Origin: Curtobacterium sp. 458
Lineage (GTDB): Bacteria; Actinomycetota; Actinomycetes; Actinomycetales; Microbacteriaceae
Assembly: GCF_030406605.1 (NCBI RefSeq)
Contig: NZ_CP129104.1
Span: 506,062 to 570,061 of the forward strand
Length of the DNA: 64,000 nucleotides
Direction: 5' to 3'
Every line of letters begins with the position of its first letter. The stretch's first letter is position 1. The notes under the pieces are model-generated. The model was not told the DNA's origin and searched no databases. It saw only the letters and a program-made list of their open reading frames with translations. This document shows, piece by piece, positions 46,207 to 54,814 of the stretch. The position numbers and the translations under genes are program-made.

Positions 46207-47313
46207 TCAGGCGTCGAGGACCGGCGGGCAGCTCTCGCGGAGCAGCACCTCGACCGGCAGGCGCACGGCACGCGGGGGCCCGTCGGGGCGGGCGAGCCGC
46301 TCGACGATCGCCCGCACGGCGGCACGCCCGAGCTCCCCCATCGGCTGGTGCACGGTCGTGAGGCGCGGCTGCGAGAAGCGACCAGCGTCGATGCCGTCGA
46401 ACCCGGTGACGACGACGTCCTCCGGCACCCGGATGCCGAGGGCCGCAGCGGCGTCGAGCGTGCCGAGCGCCGACTGGTCGTTCGAGCAGACGACCGCACG
46501 GGGGACGGCACCCTCGAAGAGCGACGTCGCGAGCTCCCGGGCGCGGGCGCGGCCGAAGTCGCCGTGCACCACGGGCACGTCGGCCGGGTCGACCCCGTGC
46601 TCGACGAGGGCCGCGCGGAACCCCGCCGCGCGCTCCATGTCGTCCGGCGAGTCGATCGGACCGGCGACGTAGGCGATCGAGCGGATCCCGAGGCGTCCGA
46701 CCACGTGCGACACGACGGTCCGCATGCCCGCGGCGTTGTCGACGCTCACCGAGTCGAAGCCGTGCGAGCGCCGGTCGTCCGCGAGCACCACCACGGGGAT
46801 GCGCCGGGCGACGTGCTCGAGCAGTTCGTCCGGGACGGTCTGCGCGAGCACGGCGAGGCCGTCGACCCGGCCGGCGACGTCGTTCACGATGACGTCCCTC
46901 GAGGGACCCCGACCGGCCGCGACCATGAGCGCGAGGCCGCGTTGCCACGCCTCGACCTCGGCGCCGCGGAGGACCTCGTCGAAGTAGAGGTTCGACGAGA
47001 ACGGCTGCGTCACGTGCCGGCGGTCGTCGACCACGCGGACACCGCCGTCCGTGACGAGGTCCGGCCGCTCGTCGGGCACGACGTCGAAGCCCGGGAGCAG
47101 GAGTCCGACCACGCCGGTGCGCTTGCCGGCGAGCGCACGCGCGTTGCCGGAGGGCACGTAGCCGAGCGTCCGGATGGCCGCCTGCACGCGGTCGCGGGTG
47201 CCCTCGCGGACGGCGTCGGGCGTCCGGAGCACGCGCGAGACGGTGGCGATGGAGACACCGGCGGCGGACGCCACGTCGTAGACCGTGGGAGGTGCGGTGC
47301 GCTGTCCAGCCAA
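46207..47313 (-). CDS. LacI-family transcriptional regulator
   Basis: Represses the downstream Opp-GH1 operon, inferred from context and the operator at 46135. The 368 residues have the helix-turn-helix (TVYDVASAAGVSIATVSRVLRT, about 7-28) and a sugar-binding core (KRTGVVGLLLPG, VVCSNDQSALGTLDAAAALGIRVPEDVVVTGFDGI). The start is TTG at 47313, placed 6 bases after GGGAGG; that Shine-Dalgarno is part of a half copy of the GGAGGC repeat (47315-47330). The open frame to 47403 lacks a comparable site. Confidence 0.9.
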   Translation of the reverse strand: MAGQRTAPPTVYDVASAAGVSIATVSRVLRTPDAVREGTRDRVQAAIRTLGYVPSGNARALAGKRTGVVGLLLPGFDVVPDERPDLVTDGGVRVVDDRRHVTQPFSSNLYFDEVLRGAEVEAWQRGLALMVAAGRGPSRDVIVNDVAGRVDGLAVLAQTVPDELLEHVARRIPVVVLADDRRSHGFDSVSVDNAAGMRTVVSHVVGRLGIRSIAYVAGPIDSPDDMERAAGFRAALVEHGVDPADVPVVHGDFGRARARELATSLFEGAVPRAVVCSNDQSALGTLDAAAALGIRVPEDVVVTGFDGIDAGRFSQPRLTTVHQPMGELGRAAVRAIVERLARPDGPPRAVRLPVEVLLRESCPPVLDA

Positions 47314-47314
47314 G

Positions 47315-47330
47315 CCGTGCCTCCCGTCCG
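47315..47330. repeat. GGAGGC repeat half copy forming the Shine-Dalgarno of the LacI gene
   Basis: CCGTGCCTCCCGTCCG, on the minus strand CGGACGGGAGGCACGG, ending one base before the TTG start region. The same 16-mer, apart from flanks, is an arm of the palindrome at 1276-1323. Confidence 0.75.
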
Positions 47331-47539
47331 CCGTCGCGCTGGTGGTGCCGCGCCCGGTGCGGCCGGACCATCCTAGGCACGCCGTCCGGGCCGATCCGTC
47401 CACAGGTGCGCGCAGACCCTTGCGCTCCGCGGACGAACACGGTCACACTTGAGCGACCTCAGTACGTCCCGTGAGGAAGCGCATCCGCAGGCAGGGGCCT
47501 GCGCCACCGATCCGATGCCCACACACACAGGAGCCGACG

Positions 47540-47692
47540 ATGTCGAAGAACACCCGCGGACAGAGCCGTGACGTCATCACCGAGTCGATCGCCATCGACG
47601 AGGTGAAGAGCGGACTGCTCGACCACAGTCAGGGGAACCAGAACGCCTGGATCTTCGGTGAGGTCGACGGGAGCGAGGAACCGACGCTCTGA
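47540..47692 (+). CDS. Orphan 50-aa protein
   Basis: ATG at 47540 is preceded by ACACAGGAGCCGACG, an excellent ribosome site 6 bases away. The peptide starts MSKNTRGQSRDVITESIAID and ends FGEVDGSEEPTL; hydrophilic, acidic C-terminus, no Cys, no membrane segment. It lies between the oppositely oriented LacI and GntR genes. I do not recognise the family. An in-frame upstream start (47471) exists but lacks a site. Confidence 0.6.
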   Translation: MSKNTRGQSRDVITESIAIDEVKSGLLDHSQGNQNAWIFGEVDGSEEPTL

Positions 47693-47719
47693 CGCGCCGG
47701 TCGACGCGAGCTAGCGCCG

Positions 47720-48478
47720 TCAGCGCTCCGTCGACCCGTTGGCGCGCTCGGCCGGCCCGCCGGAGCGTTCGGTCGGCCCGACGATCGCCATGCCCGCACC
47801 GCGGAGCCGCCGTCGCTCCTGCGCGATGAACGCGAGCAGCCGGTCGTTGGTACCGGCGACGTGCGCTGCGAGCAGTTCCGCCGCGCGGTCGGCGTCGCCC
47901 GAACGGACGGCGTCGAGGATCTGGCTGTGCTCGTCCCAGGCGGCGTCGCGGGCCTCGGGCGTCCGCACCTCGATCCAGCGGGTCCGCTCGAGGCGGGTGA
48001 GCGCGTCCGCGACGGCGTCGGTGATGAACCGGTTGCCGCCGAGCGACGCGAGGTCGAGGTGGAACGTCGAGCCCATCCGGATGCCCGAGCGCTGGTCGGG
48101 TGCCTCGCGGAGGTCGTCGAGGTGTGCCCGGACCTCGTCGAGCTGCTCGGTGGAGGCGCGCGCGACCGCGAGCCTGGCGGCCGCGGGCTCGAGGACGCCA
48201 CGGAGTTCCGCGAGCGAGGCGATCTCGTCGAGGTCGATCGGGGTGACCATCCACGAGCGCCCCTCGTGCAGGATGAGCCCCTCGCGTTCGAGCCGCGACA
48301 GTGCGGCTCGGACCGGGGTGCGCGAGGCATGGAACCGCGCCTCGAGCCCGCGCTCCGAGATGCGCTCGCCCGGGGCGATGTCGAGGGTCAGGACCGCCGC
48401 GCGCAGGTTGTCGTAGAGCTGCGCGGTCTGCGAGACCGCCACGCCGTCCGCGGTCACCACGTCTGTCGTTCCAGCCAC
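47720..48478 (-). CDS. GntR-family regulator (FadR/FCD type)
   Basis: A 252-residue repressor: winged helix-turn-helix (LYDNLRAAVLTLDIAPGERISERGLEARFHASRTPVRAALSRLEREGL) and an FCD ligand domain (ELRGVLEPAAARLAVA, FHLDLASLGGNRFI, DEHSQILDAVRSGDADRAAELLAAH) that usually senses an organic acid with a metal. The start is uncertain: GTG at 48478 with no ribosome site but TAGGCT just upstream, compatible with a leaderless mRNA; ATG at 48523 would lie inside the operator. It is divergent from the MFS gene it probably controls. Confidence 0.9.
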   Translation of the reverse strand: MAGTTDVVTADGVAVSQTAQLYDNLRAAVLTLDIAPGERISERGLEARFHASRTPVRAALSRLEREGLILHEGRSWMVTPIDLDEIASLAELRGVLEPAAARLAVARASTEQLDEVRAHLDDLREAPDQRSGIRMGSTFHLDLASLGGNRFITDAVADALTRLERTRWIEVRTPEARDAAWDEHSQILDAVRSGDADRAAELLAAHVAGTNDRLLAFIAQERRRLRGAGMAIVGPTERSGGPAERANGSTER

Positions 48479-48500
48479 GGTCCGAGAGCCTAGCAGGAAT

Positions 48501-48523
48501 GGTATACCGTTTTGGTATACCAA
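48501..48523. promoter_or_regulatory. Double GntR-type operator
   Basis: Two perfect GGTATACC palindromes (48501-48508, 48514-48521) spaced 13 bases centre to centre. The right one extends to TTGGTATACCAA (48512-48523). FadR-subfamily regulators bind such TGGTATACCA-like sites. It lies between the divergent gntR and MFS starts. Confidence 0.8.
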
Positions 48524-48545
48524 TCAGTCCCCGAACGGAATCATC

Positions 48546-49742
48546 GTGACGACGACCACCACATCGCGCCCGACGATGAGCCGCCGCGCGTGGACGATGC
48601 TCGCGCTGGGCGTCGCCGCGCAGGCAGCCGGCACCCTCGTCGTCTCCGCGCCCGCGCTCCTCATCCCGCACCTGCACGCCCACGGCACCCCGCTGCCCGT
48701 CGCCGGCGTCCTCGCCGCATCGCCCACGTTCGGCATGGTGCTCACCCTGATCGCCTGGGGCGCCGTCACGGACCGGTTCGGCGAGCGTGCGGTGATCGCC
48801 GGTGGTCTCGTCCTGACGACCGTCGCGGTGGCGGCAGCGTGGCTCGCGGCGGGGAACACCGTGCTGCTCGGGATCGCGTTCCTCGCAGCGGGCATGACGA
48901 GCGCGTCGACGAACGCCGCGAGCGGTCGCGTGGTGGTGGGGTGGTTCCCGAAGGAGCGCCGCGGGCTCGCGATGGGCATCCGGCAGATGTCACAGCCGCT
49001 CGGCGTGACCCTGGCGGCGGTGACGGTGCCGCAACTCGCCGAGTCCGCCGGCATCCGGGCATCGCTCGTGCTGCCGGTCGTGCTCTGCGCCGTGCTCGCG
49101 GTGCTCTGTACGATCGGGATCGTCAACCCGCCGAGGGCCTCGCGGGCCGACGCCCCGGCGGAGCACGTGGCGAACCCCTACCGCACCGACGGGTTCCTCT
49201 GGCGGGTGCACGCGGTGTCGGTGCTGCTCGTCGTGCCGCAGTTCACCCTGTCCACGTACGGGCTGGTGTGGCTCGTCGGGCTCGGATGGTCGACGGGTGC
49301 GGCCGGACTCCTCGTCGGCGGCGCACAGTTCGTCGGTGCCGTCGGGCGCATCCTCGTCGGGGCCTGGAGCGACCGGGTCGGCTCCCGCGTCGGCCCCCTG
49401 CGGATCGTCGCCCTGAGCGCCGCGGCGGTGATGGGCGTGCTCGCGCTCGTGGACGTGACACACCTGGCGGCGGGGGCGGTGTTCCTCGTGGTGGCGACGA
49501 GCGTGACCGTCGCGGACAACGGGCTGGCGTACACGTCGGTGGCCGAGGCCGCGGGACCGTTCTGGTCGGGTCGCGCCCTCGGGGCGCAGAACACGGGGCA
49601 GTTCATCGCGGCGAGCGCCGTCGGGCCCGGGGTCGGCGCGCTCGTCGCGGGCCTCGGGTTCGCCGCGTCCTTCTCGATCGTGGCGGTCCTGCCGCTGCTC
49701 GCGCTCCCGCTCGTGCCGAGGGCGGACCGCTCGCACGACTGA
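48546..49742 (+). CDS. MFS transporter
   Basis: A 398-residue, 12-helix major facilitator. Seen: GTLVVSAPALLIPHLHAHG in helix 1, the motif A loop WGAVTDRFGERAVI, GWFPKERRGLAMGIRQMSQPLGVTLA and the second-half motif GRILVGAWSDRVGSRVGPLRI. The divergent FCD-type regulator suggests uptake of an organic acid or similar small anion. GTG at 48546 has only a weak ribosome site (GGAATC). Confidence 0.88.
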   Translation: MTTTTTSRPTMSRRAWTMLALGVAAQAAGTLVVSAPALLIPHLHAHGTPLPVAGVLAASPTFGMVLTLIAWGAVTDRFGERAVIAGGLVLTTVAVAAAWLAAGNTVLLGIAFLAAGMTSASTNAASGRVVVGWFPKERRGLAMGIRQMSQPLGVTLAAVTVPQLAESAGIRASLVLPVVLCAVLAVLCTIGIVNPPRASRADAPAEHVANPYRTDGFLWRVHAVSVLLVVPQFTLSTYGLVWLVGLGWSTGAAGLLVGGAQFVGAVGRILVGAWSDRVGSRVGPLRIVALSAAAVMGVLALVDVTHLAAGAVFLVVATSVTVADNGLAYTSVAEAAGPFWSGRALGAQNTGQFIAASAVGPGVGALVAGLGFAASFSIVAVLPLLALPLVPRADRSHD

Positions 49743-49792
49743 CGCGCCCGGGCGTGCGGTACCGAGGTTGCGCGACTCGCCGCCCGCAGGTC

Positions 49793-49852
49793 GCCGAGGT
49801 TCCGACGACCGAGGCGGGAGCCGGCGAGATGCCGGTGTTCCGGAACCTCGGC
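49793..49852. repeat. Nested inverted repeat after the MFS gene
   Basis: GCCGAGGTTCCG (49793-49804) and its perfect complement at 49841-49852 enclose an inner CCGGC-GAGAT-GCCGG hairpin. The GAGGTTCC/GGAACCTC core recalls the palindromes near clpB (9900-10016). Confidence 0.55.
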
Positions 49853-49882
49853 AGGGCGGCTCGGGTGCGGACGCGCGCGCGG

Positions 49883-49930
49883 GACGGACTGGAGGCCCGT
49901 GGCGGGGTCGCCACGGGCCTCCCGTCCGTC
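49883..49930. terminator. 22-bp hairpin between converging genes (GGAGGC repeat family)
   Basis: Arms 49883-49904 and 49909-49930 pair with a single mismatch around the loop GGGT. The left arm has the ACTGGAGGC form and the right the ACGGGAGGC form. It lies between the MFS stop and the baeRF stop. Confidence 0.85.
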
Positions 49931-49943
49931 AGGGGTCACGTGA

Positions 49944-51101
49944 TCAGGCGGGCACGGCCGGTCCGACCGGCCAGCGCAGGAGCGCGGCCGCCGCTGCACC
50001 GCCCGGCAGGGACGCCGCGTTGACGAGCACGAGCTCCGCGTCCGTCAGCACCGCCGCCCGGACGAGCGCGCAGACCGCGGGCACCGGCCCGATCACCGGG
50101 ACGCCGCCGGCCTGCTCCGGAGCCGTCGCGACCCAGGGCGCCGCCCCGAGTGCGAGGAGCGTCCGGTCCCCGATGGCGACGGCGTCGAGCGCGACCACCG
50201 AGCTCTGCGCCTGCTGCAGCGCCTCGACCACGGAGCCGAGCCCGGTCACCGCCTGGTTGTCGCCGCGTCCGACGTGGGTCCGGAGGAGGTCCTCGAGGTC
50301 GTGCCGACGGGTGGCGACGACGCGGGCGAGCGCGATCTCGACGTGCTCGACGAAGGCCTGCTTCGACGCGGTGTCGGCGCGGGGGTCACCGGGGAACACC
50401 GACACGAGGGCCTTCGTCTCGGTCGACAGGGACTTCACGAGGAGCTCGCGTGCGGTGACGTCCCCCGCGATGACGACGAGCCCTGGTCGGCGCTCGCGGA
50501 CCGTGGCGTCGAGGGCACCAGCGAGCTCGGACTGGTTCTGCTTCCAGATCTCCTCGGTGTGCTGCTGCCAGTGCGGCTGCTTCCACCCGGTGCCGGCCTT
50601 GGCGTAGTGCAGGGTGTCGTTGCGGCCCTCGACCTGCTGCTCGTCCGGGGCGACGGGCGCGTGGCCGAGCCGGTAGGTGCGGAAGGCACCGCCCTCCTTG
50701 CCGGCGTGCACGACGAGGAAGGGCAGGTCGACGGGGCGGTGGGCGACGAGGGGTACGAGGTCCGGGACGGCCCCGACGCCGACCGACTCCACGCCGTGCA
50801 GGTGTCCGGGGAGCACCTCGCTCAGGACGATCGATCCCTCGTGGACGAGCACGTACCGGGTGACGGGCGAGGGGACGCCGGCCTCCTGCTCGAACTCGGC
50901 GGCGACGGCGTCCACGACGGCGTCGGTGGCGCCCTGCGCACGGAGCGACTCCTCGACCGCGCGGAGCTTGAGCGCCGCCTGCCGCCTCGGGTCCTCCACG
51001 TTGCCGGAGACGTCCGCGTAGGCCCAGGCCCACGTGCCCCCGTCCTCCAGCCGCTGTCCCAGGATCCCGTGCAGTTCGCTCGTCGCGTTGGTCGACGTCA
51101 T
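49944..51101 (-). CDS. baeRF2-like protein (Rv2629 / Vms1-related release-factor fold)
   Basis: A 385-residue soluble protein of the bacterial archaeo-eukaryotic release factor family 2. Seen: AWAYADVSGNVEDPRRQAALKLRAVEESL at the start, LVVHAGKEGGAFRTYRLG, the central HWQQHTEEIWKQNQSELAGAL and RPGLVVIAGDVTARELLVKSL, with a C-terminal L7Ae-like part. Mycobacterial Rv2629 is the known relative, linked to dormancy. A role at stalled ribosomes is proposed for the superfamily but not shown here. The ATG at 51101 has GGAAGGAGC. Monocistronic. Confidence 0.8.
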   Translation of the reverse strand: MTSTNATSELHGILGQRLEDGGTWAWAYADVSGNVEDPRRQAALKLRAVEESLRAQGATDAVVDAVAAEFEQEAGVPSPVTRYVLVHEGSIVLSEVLPGHLHGVESVGVGAVPDLVPLVAHRPVDLPFLVVHAGKEGGAFRTYRLGHAPVAPDEQQVEGRNDTLHYAKAGTGWKQPHWQQHTEEIWKQNQSELAGALDATVRERRPGLVVIAGDVTARELLVKSLSTETKALVSVFPGDPRADTASKQAFVEHVEIALARVVATRRHDLEDLLRTHVGRGDNQAVTGLGSVVEALQQAQSSVVALDAVAIGDRTLLALGAAPWVATAPEQAGGVPVIGPVPAVCALVRAAVLTDAELVLVNAASLPGGAAAAALLRWPVGPAVPA

Positions 51102-51333
51102 GGTAGCTCCTTCCGCTCAGCGTGCCGGAGCAGGTCTGCCCCGACGGCGGACACCGGTTCGGACGGACCCTGTCACGGTCCCCTGCGTCCGCGTCAGCCC
51201 ACACTCCACCCGTCGACCCGGATGCGTCCACAGTGCGGAGGGAACGCCCAGCGACCTGCGTGAAAGTACAGCAACGCTCGGTTTTGTGGTTGGCTGGGCG
51301 GGACCCCGATCGACGACGAACCGGAGCCGTGCG

Positions 51334-52698
51334 ATGACGCCGACAGGCAGAAGAAGCCCCATCACGAGACGACAACTCCTGGGCTTCGGCCTGGGGACGG
51401 CGGCGGCGGGCCTGCTCGCCGGCTGTGCGGTGCCGGGCTCGACGAACGTGAACAAGGCGGCGTTGATCCCCGCCTCGTCGGGCGGCGAGACCGTCCAGCT
51501 CACCTACTGGGCGTGGCTCAAGGACCTGCAGAAGGTCTGCGACGTGTGGAACGCGAAGAACCCCCGCATCCAGGTCACCGCGAACTGGATCCCCGGCGGC
51601 AACAGCGGCGGCTACCAGAAGATGTACTCCGCGCTCGCGGCCGGCGGTGGCCCGGACATCGGACAGGTCGAGCTCCGCCAGATCCCCGAGTTCATGCTCG
51701 CGAACGGCCTGACGGACCTCGCCCGGTACGGCGCGAAGGACTTCGAGTCGAAGTACGACGAGGCAGCGTGGGCGCAGGTCTCGTTCGTGGACGGCATCTA
51801 CGGCATCCCGCAGGACACCGGCCCCATGGGCTTCTACTACCAGACCGCGATCCTCGAGCAGGCCGGCGGGGAACCCCCGAAGACGTGGGACGAGTGGCGC
51901 GACCTCGCCGACAAGGTGCGTGGCACGGGCAACGGCAACTACCTCGAGGTGTTCCCGGTCGCCGACGCGTCGCCGTTCGCCGCCTACGCGCAGCAGGCCG
52001 GTGCGCGGTGGTTCAGGATCGACGGCGACGAGTGGGTCGTCGACATGACCGACGACAAGACGATGATGGTCGCCGAGTTCTTCGACGGCGTCATCGACGA
52101 CAAGCTCGTCGACACGAGCGCCGGCGCGTACTCCCCCGGTTGGTACGCCGCGGCGGCGAGCGGCAAGATCGCGGCCGTCACGAGCGCGAGCTGGGGCGAC
52201 GCCCTCATCCAGTCGGTGCAGGGCGGTGAGGGCAAGTGGAAGGTCGCGCCCATGCAGACGTGGGGCGACACGGGCTTCGGCTCGAGCGCGATCGGCGGTT
52301 CGACCGCCGCGGTCCTCGCGAACGCGAAGCACCCGGCCGAGGCGCTCGAGTTCATCACGTGGATGACCACCTCGGAGGAGGGCATCAACGCGATGATCAA
52401 GTACTGCGGCATCGGCTGGTCGCCCGCCAAGGACTACATCGGCGCCGCGCGCCAGAAGCCGAGCGCGTGGTTCTCCGGGCAGAACTACAACGAAGAGGTC
52501 TTCGTCCCCGCCGCGCAGGAGCAGAACGTCGACTGGTCGTGGTCCCCGGTCACGCAGTCCGCGTTCACGAGCCTGCAGAACCAGTTCCGCCGCAAGCTGA
52601 CCGGCGGCCTGAAGCTCACCGACGCGGTGGAGCTCGCCCAACGGGAGATCGTCCAGTCCTTCAAGGACAAGGGCCTGAGCGTGAGGACCGCACGATGA
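51334..52698 (+). CDS. Sugar-binding Tat lipoprotein of a beta-galactoside importer
   Basis: Binds sugar outside the cell for the permeases downstream. The 454 residues have a twin-arginine signal combined with a lipobox (ITRRQLLGFGLGTAAAGLLAGC), then a family 1 binding-protein fold (LTYWAWLKDLQKVCDVWNAKNP, ADKVRGTGNG). The substrate is inferred as lactose or galacto-oligosaccharides from the beta-galactosidase in the operon. ATG at 51334 with CCGGAG upstream. The 232-base gap 51102-51333 must hold the promoters for this gene and the divergent baeRF gene; I see no clear hexamers. Confidence 0.92.
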   Translation: MTPTGRRSPITRRQLLGFGLGTAAAGLLAGCAVPGSTNVNKAALIPASSGGETVQLTYWAWLKDLQKVCDVWNAKNPRIQVTANWIPGGNSGGYQKMYSALAAGGGPDIGQVELRQIPEFMLANGLTDLARYGAKDFESKYDEAAWAQVSFVDGIYGIPQDTGPMGFYYQTAILEQAGGEPPKTWDEWRDLADKVRGTGNGNYLEVFPVADASPFAAYAQQAGARWFRIDGDEWVVDMTDDKTMMVAEFFDGVIDDKLVDTSAGAYSPGWYAAAASGKIAAVTSASWGDALIQSVQGGEGKWKVAPMQTWGDTGFGSSAIGGSTAAVLANAKHPAEALEFITWMTTSEEGINAMIKYCGIGWSPAKDYIGAARQKPSAWFSGQNYNEEVFVPAAQEQNVDWSWSPVTQSAFTSLQNQFRRKLTGGLKLTDAVELAQREIVQSFKDKGLSVRTAR

Positions 52699-53813
52699 GC
52701 CAGCAGACCGGCACACGCCAGACCGGCGGCACCACGCCGACCTTCCGGACGAGCACGAAGGCCACCAGCGCGCAGAAGCGGGCGCCGTGGATCCTGCTCG
52801 GACCCTTCCTCGCGCTGTTCGTCCTGACGTTCATCATCCCGATCATCAGCGCGCTGTTCCAGAGCTTCACCACCGTCGACCGCAAGGGCCTGTTCGGCGA
52901 GGACGGCGTCGTCGGCCGGTTCGCCGGGTTCGACAACTACGCGATCGCGCTGCAGGACTCCGGGTTCGTCGCCTCGATCGGCCGGATGCTGCTGTTCGGC
53001 ATCGTGCAAGTCCCGGTGATGATCATCCTCTGCACGATCCTGGCGCTGCTGCTCGAGTCGGCGAGCGCCCGCTGGCCCGCGTTCTTCCGGGCCGTGTACT
53101 TCATGCCGTACGGCGTCCCCGGCGTCATCGCGACGATCCTGTGGTCGTTCCTCTACGTCCCCGGGCTCTCCCCGATCGTGGCGCTGCTGCAGTCGATCGG
53201 GCTGCAGCCGGACTTCCTCGGCGCGAACAGCGTCCTGTGGTCGATCGCGAACATCGTCACCTGGACGTACACCGGCTACAACATGCTCATCATCGTGGCG
53301 CAGCTCAAGTCCATCCCGGGCGAGGTCTACGAGGCCGCGAAGATGGACGGCGCGAACGCCTTCCAGGTCGCGTGGCGCATCCAGATCCCGCTCATCGCGC
53401 CGGCGCTCGTGCTCACGACCGTGTTCTCGATCATCGGCACGCTGCAGCTCTTCGCGGAGCCGCAGATCCTGTCCACGGTCGCGCCCGCGATCGACACGGA
53501 GTACACGCCGAACTACGCGGCCTACACGAACGCGTTCGCCTTCAACGAGTACGGCGTCGCCTCGGCCCAGGCTGTGATCATCGCGCTGGCCGCGTTCATC
53601 CTGTCGTTCGCGTTCCTCGCGCTGACGAACCGGCCGCCGAAGAGCGAGCGGGACCAGAGGAAGCGCGCGAAGCGCGACGGCCTGGAGGCACGGCGTGCGC
53701 TCCAGACGCGCGTCACCGCCGACGGTGGGTCGCGGCCCGCCACCGGTGTCGCGAACCGCAACACGACCACCGGGGCCGCACCGCGCCTCCAGGCCGAAGG
53801 GGACAACCGATGA
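52695..53813 (+). CDS. Sugar ABC permease (MalF type) with repeat-encoded C-terminal tail
   Basis: A 372-residue CUT1 permease. Six helices span about 33-318, with the coupling loop IPGEVYEAAKMDGANAFQVAWRIQIPL. It overlaps the binding-protein stop (ATGA). The last helix ends near LALTNRPP; the following about 50 residues are a hydrophilic tail starting KRDGLEARRALQ and ending APRLQAEGDNR. The tail is bounded by two inverted copies of the GGAGGC repeat (53679-53695 and 53781-53795), and related permeases normally end shortly after the last helix. Confidence 0.92.
   Translation: MSQQTGTRQTGGTTPTFRTSTKATSAQKRAPWILLGPFLALFVLTFIIPIISALFQSFTTVDRKGLFGEDGVVGRFAGFDNYAIALQDSGFVASIGRMLLFGIVQVPVMIILCTILALLLESASARWPAFFRAVYFMPYGVPGVIATILWSFLYVPGLSPIVALLQSIGLQPDFLGANSVLWSIANIVTWTYTGYNMLIIVAQLKSIPGEVYEAAKMDGANAFQVAWRIQIPLIAPALVLTTVFSIIGTLQLFAEPQILSTVAPAIDTEYTPNYAAYTNAFAFNEYGVASAQAVIIALAAFILSFAFLALTNRPPKSERDQRKRAKRDGLEARRALQTRVTADGGSRPATGVANRNTTTGAAPRLQAEGDNR
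53679..53795. repeat. Inverted GGAGGC repeat pair inside the permease gene
   Basis: GGCCTGGAGGCACGGCG (53679-53695) and CCGCGCCTCCAGGCC (53781-53795) are inverted copies about 85 bases apart. They bracket nearly all of the codons of the extra C-terminal tail. Confidence 0.75.
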
Positions 53814-54814
53814 GCGGCGAACGCATTGACGGACCGCAGTCGCAGGCTCCTGCGGCGCTGGCGTCGCGGCGCCGCTGGCGCGTCGCTCAGAGCTCCAGCG
53901 CGCCGGTGACCAAGCAGGCGGCCGAACCCGTCGACACGACCGCGATCACGGCGCACCAGCGCCGCAAGCTCGACCGGTCCGGGAAGTCGCAGATCGTCGT
54001 GACGGGGATCCTCGTCATCGTCGCGATCTACTTCCTGGTGCCGCTCTACTGGGTGGTCATCGCGGCGACGAAGACCACCGGGGCACTGTTCGCGACGAAC
54101 GGGTTCTGGTTCGGCGGCGAGTTCGCGCTGTTCAGCAACATCGCGCAGGTGTTCTCGTACGACGGCGGCATCTTCGTCCGGTGGATCGCGAACAGCATCC
54201 TGTACTCGGGCGTCGGTGCCGTGCTCGCGACGTACTTCGCCGCCGCCGGCGGGTACGCCCTCGCGAAGTACGAGTTCCGCGGGCGACAGCTCGTGTTCGG
54301 CACGATCCTCGGCGGCGTGCTCGTCCCCGGCACCGCGACGGCGCTGCCGCTGTTCCTGCTGTTCTCGACGCTCGGGCTGACCGACACGTACTGGAGCGTG
54401 CTCATCCCGAGCCTCGTCTCCCCGTTCGGGCTGTTCCTCTGCCGGGTCTACGCGGCGGCGTCAGTCGACACGGCGCTCCTCGAGCAGGCGCGCATCGACG
54501 GGGCCGGTGAGCTGCGGATCTTCCACACCATCGTGCTGCGGCAGATGACGCCGGCGCTCGTGACGGTGTTCCTGTTCCAGGTCGTCGGCATCTGGAACAA
54601 CTTCTTCCTGCCGCTCATCATGCTGGCGGACCAGAAGCTGTACCCGATCACACTGGGACTCAACAACTGGCGTGCACAGGTCGATCGTCTGCCAGAGTTC
54701 TACCAGCTCACCACCGGCGGAGTGCTCGTCTCGGTCATCCCGCTCGTGATCGCGATCATCGTCCTGCAGCGCTTCTGGCGCGGGGGCCTCACGGAAGGAT
54801 CGGTCAAGGGTTGA
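53810..54814 (+). CDS. Sugar ABC permease (MalG type)
   Basis: A 334-residue partner permease. A 60-residue hydrophilic N-terminus precedes six helices; the coupling loop is ASVDTALLEQARIDGAGELRIFHTIVLRQMTPAL. The ATG at 53810 overlaps the preceding stop by 4 bases, and its own stop overlaps the TTG of the beta-galactosidase gene. No ATPase gene is present in the operon, as in the 5.6-9.0 kb importer, so a shared MsiK-type ATPase is expected. Confidence 0.93.
   Translation: MSGERIDGPQSQAPAALASRRRWRVAQSSSAPVTKQAAEPVDTTAITAHQRRKLDRSGKSQIVVTGILVIVAIYFLVPLYWVVIAATKTTGALFATNGFWFGGEFALFSNIAQVFSYDGGIFVRWIANSILYSGVGAVLATYFAAAGGYALAKYEFRGRQLVFGTILGGVLVPGTATALPLFLLFSTLGLTDTYWSVLIPSLVSPFGLFLCRVYAAASVDTALLEQARIDGAGELRIFHTIVLRQMTPALVTVFLFQVVGIWNNFFLPLIMLADQKLYPITLGLNNWRAQVDRLPEFYQLTTGGVLVSVIPLVIAIIVLQRFWRGGLTEGSVKG

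Noticed and set aside
47540-47692. RiPP or bacteriocin precursor
   Set aside because: No leader-core boundary, no Cys/Ser/Thr-rich core and no modification or export genes next to it.
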